NCBI RefSeq assembly: GCF_036370855.1
Contig: NC_088098.1
Location: 143,798,721-143,862,720 of the forward strand
DNA length: 64,000 nucleotides
From: Dromaius novaehollandiae
Lineage: Eukaryota > Chordata > Aves > Casuariiformes > Dromaiidae
Direction of reading: 5' to 3'
Program-made: the position numbers and the translations under genes
Part shown: piece after piece, positions 12,701-24,700 of the stretch
How positions within the stretch are numbered: the stretch's first letter is position 1
Layout: the number at the start of each line of letters is the position of its first letter
Notes under the pieces: model-generated
The model's input: only the letters and a program-made list of their open reading frames with translations
Told to the model about the DNA's origin: nothing
Databases searched by the model: none

Positions 12701-15700
12701 TCGCATTCCAGGAAAGGACTCTAACCACCACATTCCTGGGTAATGGCATCATCAGAACTACAGCCATCTGAATTTGTTTTGTTAGGAGTTAGGCAAAGAC
12801 AGAGAAGATGTTTAAAGCACAACAGGCAGGGAAAGACATGTATCTTAAGCCTACTTTTCAAACAGGAAAAATTCTATTTCTTAATTTGAGGCCTTAAAAA
12901 AATCTAAAATAATAACCCTTCGGGTTTAAGCTCTACCTTTAATTTAGATGTTTTAAGAATACAGGTCATGGGTAGTTCTGACTTTAGCAAGACTAGCAGG
13001 GATTCAGTTTGTAAGGATGAAAGGAGTCAATCTGATAAACAGGTGTCCTACTATAAATGCCTAAGAACAACACTGCCCCAAGCACACACGCACTGCCTCA
13101 TCCTTCCTCCTTCCCCCATCATCCTGCTTTTAAGTGAAAGAAGTGACTCAACAGGTTTGTTGTGGAATTTAAAGACTGTTCCAGAGCTTATTTACAAGAC
13201 CTCTTTTTCCTCAATACTCACTGTTTATCCAAACCAACATCTGACACACAGAGCAGCCATTTAAAAAGGAGCTATTATTAAAAGTTTAATTTGGATAATA
13301 AAAATATGCTGTCATTCAGGAATTCTAGGAGACTAAAGTCTAGTTTCTAGTAGAAACTAGAAACCTTACCAGTGTCTCTAGGATGTGCAGGTGGACCTTG
13401 CTTGGGGTTATCTACACACAAAGATATTTAGAGGAAAAAAAGAAAGAAAAATATTAAGAGACAAAAAGCAAACTATATATTAACTTTGAAATGGATTAGG
13501 AAAGCTTAATTGGGCTACTACAAACAAATACTTCTCTAGTGTTCAGAAATTCTTGTTAGGACAGTCTTACCAGTGTCTCCAGGATGTGCAGGTGGATCTC
13601 GGTTGGGGTCACCTATAAACAAATAGAGTTAGAATAAAGTAACCAAAGTTTCTAGCATTAAGAGACCAAAAGCAGAGCATATGGTGACCTTGAAAGACTA
13701 TCTGACCTAAAAAATGGTATCTATCTTTCCCACGTGATTTTCCATTCCTTTCACAAGCTAATGCTGTATTTGCTGGTTAATTTAGGTTAAACACTGTACT
13801 TTAAGTTAATGAAATTAACAGTGTTTCTGCTATGCCAGCCTGTTATGTCTTGTCATACCTGAACGTATACACCTGAACATATATAGTAGGATTCACTAAG
13901 CTTTATGTAGCATTTGTTTTGCAAATCTGATTTCAAACGCTAAACTTTTAAAAATTTTTCTACCAGGCACTGATTGCTTGTTTCCTCTTTTAAAACTACT
14001 ACCACTACTTCACCACTACTTACAAAAAAAAAGAAAAAGAAAAGACAAGATACACCCTGCAAAATTATAAAATAGGGTCCCCAAAATGACATTTCATTTA
14101 GCTTGCCATAGAATAAGAGCTCTTAATAAATATCTCTACATTGTTTGGTCACAGTGTTTGTCACCCATATTGAATTAATTCAGCAGCACTGGTTTTCTAT
14201 ATCTGTATTTTTACCAACAACTAACCAATCTAGTGCCCCACTGCTTCTGTATGCTATTTCTCCTTGATGTTGCATGGTCATGCCTTCTCCTAGCTCTAGC
14301 ACAAGTCAGATCTGCTCTCCTCAGGTTCTCTGCCTATTCAAGGTAAAGAGGCAGGCACATCCAGAGCACAGTTCCAAGACCTAAGTTAGGCTTGTCATCC
14401 CCTAAAGGATCCTCTGTCTTCACTTACCTTGATCATCTGACTCAACTGCTTCTGAACTAGCCAATTCTGTTTTCAAGAATTTCAGCATTTGGAAACAGAC
14501 TGCTTTAAGAGAGACAAAACTTCAAAGGGTTTCTATAATTTCTGTTGCTGCTCATACTACTAAGCTGAAGTACATCAGAAAGAGTACCTTTCCTCAAATT
14601 ATTTGAAACAGATTAAGGTTTCCTCATGCTAGTAAAATTTCTTCCTGGAAAGGCAGCGATTACTTCAGATTCAAAAACTGTTTCCGTAAGTAACAGTTAA
14701 TGGAATTAGTGCCATCTAGTGAAGTTACAGCAATGAAACACTGAAGTTCAGGTAGGACTTGCTAAGAAATATGCAAAACATGCATACTTTTGTGATCCAG
14801 ACCCTTGAAATGAAGGTAAATAAACATCACTGGAGTGCAATTATTTTTATCTGCTGTTTGCTACCTTAATTAATTCAGTGCTCTTATTGCACTTACCTAA
14901 TACAGGATGGATAGACAGTACACAAAGTACCACAGAACATTACCTAGGAAAGCATACATACCAGGCTGAAGAGCATCTTCCAAGTTAAAGTCATCTACAA
15001 AGAAGAACAGTTGTAAGTGTAATGTGAAAACTGAACTAGTTTTAGACTATTTTTACACAAAATGCACCTCACCATGTTTTCACCAAGAATATTATGACAT
15101 GCTTATTAAACAGTGGTCCACAGAAGAGCATCACAGTGTTGCCAGGGATTATCTGCCAAAGTACCTGCTGATTTTGCTGATCATGGAACATCCTCAGGCC
15201 CACCTCAAGGTGAGCGAGCTCAAAACATGCAGATTGAAAGACCACAGAAGGGATTTTCAAAGGGTCTTTAAGCTTGTGAAATCACAAAGTAACTTTGTGA
15301 AAGCACTATCAGAAGACTCCAAAAAGCAGAAATCCTCTTGCCATTAGAGAATTACTTTCTTTTATAAAAATATCACAATTTAATGTGCCACTAAATTGAA
15401 AAATCCAGGCTCTCAAATCCATGTGTACAATTACACTTGACTTTACAGTAAGAGGCATTACAGGCAACTAGAACTCACCGTCATGAGGTGGTGGCTTATG
15501 AGATGCAGGAGGTTTCATTGTAGGTCCTGTCAGTTAGCGAAATAAAAGTACAAATAAGTAAGAAGATACCTGGCGGACAAATTTAACACCAAGAGGTTTT
15601 TCCCTTAAGAGCAATTCCTGAGTGTTCCCCAAGGCAAATTTCAGTTCTGTGTGGTCAGCATTTTGACATACCAATAGTTGAATTGTTCCGCTGAGGTTTA

Positions 15701-18700
15701 AACAAACCATACGTGGGGAAGGTGTCATGCTAGGTCATGCAATATTCAGAAACAAACAGTCAAACAAGGCAAAAGGGTAGCCACTACTTCTCCCCCACAC
15801 CCCCCAAAATTTGCAAGAGCGTAATACTTGCCGAGTGCATCTTCTAAGTTGAAGTCACCGAAGTTGCCTATCAAAAATGAAAACAAAAGCACAGTAAGAA
15901 CGCTCTTTTTTCCTATTTCAACTCAACACTCGTTAGGGTCATAAACACATCTTTGATCTACCTAGAGGAATGTTTTCTGCTTTGTATGTAGAACTAGAAT
16001 GATGTTTTCAGTCAGGGCTGAAGACAAATATCCTCTGCATCTCCAGACCAACCCCCTCACACCTCTTTAGTAAAAAAAGAAATAGTGATAAAAACTGTCT
16101 CTACAGAAAGCATCCACAGGGCCAGAACATATGTTCACATTGTCAGTAAAACGCATTCTTTCTTTATTCTTGCCCCTGCTAGCATATGCTTTTTAAGTGC
16201 CTTTCACTGCATAATCTTTCCCAGTCTTCTTTCCACTCAACTACAAATGAGCAGGAGCTCCAGTTCACAAGAATTCACAAGATCCAACTGTGAGGAAAAG
16301 CCTCAGGGCACAAAAGCTAATATGAAAGTTTTATCATCACATAATGTATATAATATATTGGCATTAAAAATAAATTTTCATGGTTTTATAAGACTTATCT
16401 TTTCCCCTCACAAAGTTAATCAATGGTTAAGTTATTAGCATAGGTAATCTTGAGCAGGCTCTTCAGCTCCCTAAAAGACACGTAAATGCAGCTATCACCA
16501 CTATGGGTTCTCCACTCCAGGCAGATTAAGTTTCCTTTTCAACTCTTGGAAAAATAATATTTTCCCTTACTTAGGTCAACTGGTAGAGCTACCACTGCTT
16601 ATCCAAGCCAATCGCAACACAGTGACTCAATATATTCATGATACAAACTGGTTTCATAGCATGAATACAGTAACAGTACAGTGATCTCAGCAGCAGTGGA
16701 TTGTAAGCTAAATGGACAGCTAAAACACTTGCTTGGGATACTTCTGATAGTTCGTCATTCCTACTTTCACTGAAGCATAGGGGGAAAAAAAAAAAAAAAA
16801 GACATGGAAGTTCATACCAACCATTCCGTAAAAAGACATCCAAATATACTGCTCCTGGCCCAAAGAGACTGAAAGAATTTTGAACCTACTGAATATCTAG
16901 CCAGCCAGAGCAAAATTTAATTCTAGCCACAGCTATCTTTATTCAGAAGATATACATACAGATCCCTGATGTGTCTGGTTTTTCCTCTAAGAAGGTAGCT
17001 ACAGAAGTAGAATCAAAACTGACTAATGCGAAGTCTGAAGAAGGAAACAGAAATGAAACAAAACAAAATAAAAAAAAACACAAGTGGAGTATTCCTGCCA
17101 CATACATGATAGGCCAAGTCATGACAAGGACAAGTCACGAGTCTAGTACTAGGAATGAGGGATGCTCATATACATGGATGACAATATGTTTCATCTCAGC
17201 CGAGGTCAAAACTGAAATCTCTTTTCCTTCTCAATTGCACTTCAAATGCTCTTTTTTTTTCCAGAGAAGAAATGAGACTAAGATGCTTGCTTTTTTTTTT
17301 TTTTTTAATATGGAAGTAAGAAATGACAAGTGGAGTAAAATATTCTTCAAAGAAACCTTGCAGTTTTCTGAAATATCTTTCAAATTAGTCTTCAGTCTGA
17401 AACCTGAAAGCCTAAGCATGGATTCCCATGCTGCAACATTTGAATCAACCACTACTTTGCTCACTGCCAAGTGATGAGGTATCACGGCCCAGGCAGTGAC
17501 TTGCTTCCCATGAAGGCATGGGAACAGGCAGCAGCAATCATTGGTTTATCATGCTGCACGAGCAGAGGGAGTTCAGGTCATTGGTTAAAGATCTTGGGTA
17601 GATAGCAAGAAGTCATTTTTATGGGTTTTCTTCACTCTAGATAAAGACCATGAGCTCTTTTAGATGCTTAACTCATGAAAACTTGTTTCACAGAATGTAA
17701 AATATTTGCAAGTCATTCAACTGAAACCTACATTGTCTTGCAATAGCATCTCAAAAACCTCAGTAAAAAGGGCAGTTGCTAGATCCACATCTCGGTTACC
17801 TCTGTTCAAGCTGTCTTCATTTAGGCTACACCAAGAAATTTCCACATTAACAGGTAAAAAAGGTTAAAACACTCAGGAGAAGGGACAAGTATTTATACAG
17901 TTAAGTATTAAACAAGTATTTATATAGTTGTTCCTCAGATTGGAATTCTGGTTTTTTTTTTCCTCAAGTACATACATCTTTCTGGCAACACTGCTCTCAG
18001 GAGGAATGCCTAAGGCGGGATCTGCTCAGATATCAGCTAGTCTAAGTAGGGCTACAGAAGAATTTGTTGAAGAAGCATGCTTCTGAAAACACACTACCAG
18101 AGTAGCAACCAGAGGACAGACCACTGCCATCTGTTAACGCCATCTGTTAACACCATCTGTAGTAAGGTTAAAGATACATCACCAGATCAATGAACTGGCA
18201 GGTATGCCTCAAGAGAAATACTACTTTGTAGAAGGAAGGGAAGAGGGAAGAAACAAGCATACACATTCAATATGCTTTGGTGCAGTGTAAGTTTTACTTG
18301 GAGCAGAAAAGAGGCTATTGCAAGAATGTCCCATTGCCACCATGAAACATAGTTTGAGAATCCCAGGTGGTTTCAATTGCAATAATTTCTCTCAAGAGGA
18401 AGAAAGCAGTATAAAAGAGTGAACATTCATGACACTATTATTCTAAGGGATTGTTTTTGCACGCAATCTTCATGCAGAAATAATCTAGGAAGACACTGCT
18501 GACTGCTGATTTCACATAAAACCTGCTTTGAGAAAGCAATGCTACTTAATGAAGAAAAATTCATCCTATATTGTCTGGAATTATTCAACATTCTGCAATC
18601 ACAATTCTATATTCTATGCAACCAATAAGATGTCAAGCTTTTCAAAAACATAGTTTTATCTCAGAAATGGGAGCAGTAATCTTGAAAATCTAACCTATGA

Positions 18701-21700
18701 AACTCATTACAATAACCCGTATTCTGGAGCACTTGCAAATTTGTCTGCCAGTACAGACTGGCTGTCTCTGCATTGTTCATGACAAGCTTTCACACATCTT
18801 TAAAGCACTTGCTTTAACGACTATACTTGCTCAGCTTTTAGTATGGCTGGGTCCAACTAAACTCAAAGTTCAAACAGTTTTCCTGTAAAGAGAGGGGCTC
18901 AAAACCAGAAATTCATTTGGTTTCAGGGAATAAGCAATGACAGGGACAAAGCTACAGAACTGAAATAAAGGTAGTAGCAGGATCCAAGAAGAAAAAGCCA
19001 CCAAGAATATACTACACTCCTTAGAGGTTTAAGGAGTACCTGGAGTAACCAAGCTTATGAGCCTCTTCTTAGTCTAAACAAAGAACTGAAAATAAAGCAG
19101 ATTAGCAAACAATATAGCAAGTATGTCTAGCTATAGAGACATAAGCACATTCAAGAACATTTCAGAAGTGTCTATGATATTTTCTTTCAAATACCAGAAT
19201 CGCAAAAACAACAAAAAAAAATTCAAAATCAGCTCCTTCAACAGGCATAACTGTAACTCGCATAGTGTGTGTCAGATAGGGAAGAAGCAACAGGTAAAAC
19301 AAAAGGTGAAATACTTTACTTTTACATGCACTAGTGTATTTCAGAGCAAATACAAGCTTTCAAAAAGCTGATGAGCTAAAAAGTATTCAAGAGAACCAAG
19401 TAACTATGCAAACAGAAGTCCTCTGCAGAGACCCATTACTGCTCTCACAGATATTTACTGCTATGGTATTAGTCATATTTACATACCACTGCAGAAGCTG
19501 ACATGAGCTTCGAATTGGGGGGAGTTCCTCCATTAGTCACAAGTGTGGCAACATACCAAGAAAAGGGACTTAATGTGAATCACAACAAACGTAACTTTGT
19601 TACTTTAACAACAGATCCCTTGAATTTCGTTTTCTGAAAATATTGCTGCTCTCCTTCTCCCCCCGAAAGGCATCCTCTCCTCCCCCCAAAGCCACAGTGC
19701 CACCACATTGCAGCAGACACTGCTGTAGTGAGTCTTAAAGCTGCAGGCCTACTCAGTGTGTGACAGCAGCTAGCTGGATCCTGCCCCACAGCTGGATTTT
19801 ACCTGCCATTCCTTCAGTGGCTAACTAATTCAGATCTTTCCCTCTGCCTACCTGCTCACTTTCATGAAAACTGCAAAAATGTTGTTATTAATGAGGCCTC
19901 TAATCTCTGTAGAATTCACATGAATTTTGACAACTGTCTTAGAGGATGGGAATGCTGGTAGCCACAAGTGCATAAACTCTTGGGAAAACAGGTTAAAAGC
20001 AGCTTCTCCAACTTCCAGTAGGGAAACTGGATTTTATACACCACTGTCTTATACTTCTTCTCCTTGGGTGGACTGGAAACAGAAGCAGAATATTCAACAC
20101 TTAACCATGAGGGAAGCTAGAGAAGACACAGGAAGGCCAACACACAGAAAGTTATTAATGAAACACTTGAAAAAGAAGAGCAAAACCTTTGAATCTCTAC
20201 AAATGCTCCTTAAGCTTACCAACACTTGATTCCAATTCAGTTTTTGCCCCATCAGCATTAGTTACCTACAATAAAAGACTTTGACTGCTCAACTCACATT
20301 CTGACAGTTATTTTCCAAAACATCTTAGGCAGGCAAAATTGAGAGCCTGAGCAACAAGTGCCTTTGCTCTTCATACCTTTCTGCAAGAATTGCCTTTTTA
20401 AGGTTTTAAATGGAGAAACTGGGACATGAAGACTACTCACTGTGGGTGGAGGCACATACTTGAAACTGGGCGAGTCATCTCAGCCAGGGCAGAGGTTTGC
20501 AGGCAATATCCCTCCGCAGCAGGCAACTGACAGGCTGTTTACTCCCATTGCCAAGCAACAATTTATAATTAGCTCTGCCTGAAGTCTCACGAAATTAAAT
20601 CTCACATGGTTGGTTTCAAATCCTGTTCCTCCTGTAAGTATCTACCTATCAATATTTCAAGTTTAGTTTCTACCAGACACGCAGAGCAGTAGAAAAGAAA
20701 AAGCTTGGTGCAAAGTTCTGTTCAAAAGAATGAAGTCTCTTCTTACCTAAAATAAATATGGTCCAAAGACAAACAACAGCTGTAAATCTGCCAATAAGCA
20801 AAGGGGTTTTTTTTGTTTGTTTGGTTGGTTGTTTTTTTATATTCAGGGAATCTCTACTTTCTGCACATCTAGAGAGTTCACTAATGTATCTGATAGGAAA
20901 AAAAAGTCAGCAAAGCTTTCACTGTATCCAATAAAAATATTTATGTCCTCTTTCAAAAAAGGTGTAAGACTACTCTAACAACTATTGTGTTTGATTTTTG
21001 TACAGTCACCCAAAAGCTACTTCCCTGAAGAAAAATCACTTTATTTGTACCAATCTGGAAAATACAGTATATAAAAAGTTAGGCAATTATTCAGTCCATT
21101 TTTTTTCCTTCTGACCTGACTGCTAGAAAATAGATTTTAGACTAATCTGTGATTTAATGTTTTGAATTACTAAGTATTACTTCTGCCCCCAAATGGCAGT
21201 TTTATTTAATATATTTGATGAACAAGGAAAAAAGACTACCAAGTCACATTTTGATTTAAAGAAAGAAATCTTTCTCCTCTTTTTTTAGTTTCTAGTCATT
21301 TCTCTATGAACTACATAAAATAAACTGCAGGGGAAGCTAGGTCTTGCCAAAGCCAGTTTACTACTACAACACTATTTCTAGTTGCATAAATGCATTTTAG
21401 GGAAAGCACAAGTTAACTTCCTTTAAAACTCATCATCGAGATTATCCTACTACAACATTTTTCATGTGAGTTATTTTAACAGAAAATGATAAAACAAACC
21501 ATTAACTGGGAGAGAAAACCCTGTATTTTTAAGCATAGTTTGGGGGATTTTCCTTGTCTAGAAGTTTTCTATGAACTGAACAACTTTTGTTGCCCGTTTG
21601 AGCAGTGGAAGGTAAGAAAGTACAAAGGGGCTCTAACCGTTAATTATAAACAGAGTCTTCCAGGGAGGATTTGATGTAGAAATAAGGGGACAGAATAAAT

Positions 21701-24700
21701 AGCTGTACATCAGCAGAAAGCACATAGAAAAACTGTAAACCACAAAGCTAGAGAATGATCGCAATAGCAACAGTCCTGCCAAATGCTGATCTGCTTATCC
21801 AGAAAAGAGAGTAAGTAAAAGAGAACTACAAAATAGTTACAAAAGGTCTAAGAACTCTTCTGAAGCCATTCAACTGGAGAGTGAAAATGAAAGCCAATAC
21901 TCAGCATTTTAATTACAACCTACACAGAGACTAGGTCTGTACCAAAGTTTAGTTGCTTTCTTACTGTTCATTAATTCAGCATGTCCAGAACTGATGTGAC
22001 TACTTTCCCTCCAAACAACAGTTCTTAACTTTCTTCTGGTTACAACTCCACTCGGCAAATCAACACTAACACAGATATCAGACAGAATGGCTTTTGTGGG
22101 GCTTGAATGAATATTCGTTACTATCAAACAGCAAATGGCAGAGCTACAGGTCCCAGATCTCCTCCTTAAGTTTAAAGGGCTTCCAAAGCGCTGTTCCTAA
22201 TGGCAGCTTGGATGGAGCTACAACATCTGCTGTGTTTCAGGGAGTTATGTCTTGCAAAGAGAACCACTCCCACATACTCAAAATATTCAAAACCTGACTG
22301 GGCAGGCTCCTGGGCAACCTGCTGGAGCTGACCCTGCTTGAGCAGGGGGCATTGGACTAGATGATCTCCAGAGGTGCCTTCCAACCCCAACCTGTGATTG
22401 TAACATGAGTTAGTTCCAGTTATTGGACTAAATTCTTTGTTCCAGACAACTCATATAACTACAAATAAGATAAATCACTCAATCCCTCTGCAATTCTTTT
22501 TATAGAAAATAATTGAAACACATTACCCTGTCTCTTGAAGTTAGTAACAGGAACCTAAACTACACTAACAAAGGCTGTCAGGAGAACATCATAGTATTTG
22601 TGGTGATAGAAGCACAGCATTTGTATCAAGAAATTGCACGGTAACTTTAAGAGTGTTGGGGTAGGACAAGGCAAGAGAGGAATACGGTTTTGCAGAAAGT
22701 TTTTATTTTCCTGAATCAACAAGGATGGGAAAATTTTGAAACTTGGAGCACTTTTATATAGGTACTAAAATCAGAGCGCAACAAGCAAAAAGGTATGATG
22801 AGATGTATTTAATTTTTCCTTATTTCTTCTTACCAAGCTTCAAGATTGCAAATGTTATTTAGTATGCATATTGCTATTTCATCTAACTACTTGACCTTAC
22901 TAAGCACAAATGATGTGCTGAAATTAGTGTTTTAGTAAAAATATTTTCTAAAAAATAAATACTAAGTTTTCTCTTGTGTAAATACAGAGACTAAGGCAAA
23001 ATATGAGTAGCTGACAGAAACATGGTTTTGTCTACATTCAGCTGCAGTGTACTTTTGACAAACGCTGCAGGTCTTTGATTAAATACTGCCTAGCCTTCTA
23101 CTACTTAAAGCCTACATGTTGGTACTTGCACTTGCAAGTGCAAGGCACAATGAAACTTTCAGCCTTCTAGGTAGCTGCTCTTCAGTTCTTGGTATACTTT
23201 TTCATAAAAACTCTAACCCACAGAGATGTCACTGGTTAGCAAAAAGTGCCGTCTTGAACTAAGTTCAGTGTTTTTGGAGGTATTTCAAATTTTTCAGCCT
23301 TTCTTCACATTTTTTAATCTCTAATTGTAGAAAGCAGTTCACGTTTTGTGAGTAACAGGGAGTAACTAACAGCAGCTCCCCAGGGCCCTGGTGCCCTACT
23401 TTTCCCACAGGGACAAGTGGACACACGAGCTAGCTGAGGAGGTGAGCTGCCACTGTCTTTGCCATCTCTTGCTTCAACAGATAACCTACTTAAGCCAGCC
23501 CTATCCTACTGCCCCTATGGCAGGCAAGGAAACTTCCCGGCCTGTGCCTGTTCCCAGGTCTCAGGTGCCAGTGCAATCACTTTCCCCTCAGGGAGACTCA
23601 CAGACCACACACAAAGGGCTGAAGCACCTGTGCTCTCCATTAGCTTCTGTCTTCAGAAGCCAGTTGAAGAGTTGGTCCGGGAGCTCAGAAGCAGTCTTAG
23701 GAAACACTGCACTCAAATCTCATCAAGATCAAGTGAGCGCTGTGCACTGACCTCCCTTTGGCTACTTTCAAAATTCAGTCTTGGTATTCAGTGGTTAAAG
23801 ACACGACAGATATGTATTTTTTCTAAGCCTAGGAAACGAAAATCCTTGAAGTTCGTGTTCCTCACAGCCTACAGCTTCAAACTTTAACTGCTCAAAAGAC
23901 AGGATTTTAAGCTTCCACAAAGCTGACAAGCCTCACAGTAACTGCTCACATACCCTTGCTATAATTGTTTCCATAACCAGTTGCACCCTCACCTCAAGGC
24001 TCACATTTGTTGTGTAAACTCAGGTCAGCACCCCTCCGTCTTCCAAAGTCAAGGATTCACGTTACTTATTGAGGATTTCTGCTTTTAAGTCTAGTAAGAG
24101 CTTCAATAGTTTTTGGCAAAAACCTTCCCCTATTTGGCTGATGTCTCTGCAACCAGGGAACCTCTAGCTCTGAAGTGTGTACTTCAAACAAAGGGCATAC
24201 CACAAGCTGTCAAAACTATACTTTGAAAAACTGTGCAGCAATATATATTGATAACAATAAGACAAACCCTGGAGGAGATGGTGAGGCTGGGAGAGGACAC
24301 ACGTTCAAGTCTGACCTTCAGTGTTCTCACAAGATTCATGAGCTATTAAGCCTCACTGAGGTAACAACCCAAATCATAGCTATCCCCCAAAATTAACAGT
24401 TTAATAAACTGCAAAAACTATGGAGGTTAACCAAATGATTAGCTTCAAATTTAAGAAAACTATGGTATCCAAGCAAACTGCTAACTCTTCAGTATCATAT
24501 AATTTAACAAAACCATTAGTTCTTTTGAAAGTAATTAAAACTGACATCTAGTAACAACACTATTGTACTGCCAAAAGTTTATAAATACTTCTATTCAAAT
24601 AATAACATTCTACTGTCTCTTTGCACTGAAAACTTTCATACGCATCTGTATATTTAAATACAATTCCCAGTCTTATTCAGAGAAAGGTTGTTTTCCAGGC

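Larger units (their letters stand above)
13318..13698 (-). repeat. CD99: Tandem duplication covering exons 6 and 7 and flanking intron
   Basis: Two copies lie about 200-204 bases apart, roughly 13318-13493 and 13541-13698. Exons 7 and 6 align at 36 of 42 bases. On one side a short ATTCT-containing block matches. On the other, a stretch beginning ATTAAGAGAC and containing AAAAGCA and CTTTGAAA matches at 13453 and 13657. Intron similarity shows a genomic duplication, not convergent proline-rich exons. Confidence 0.85.
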
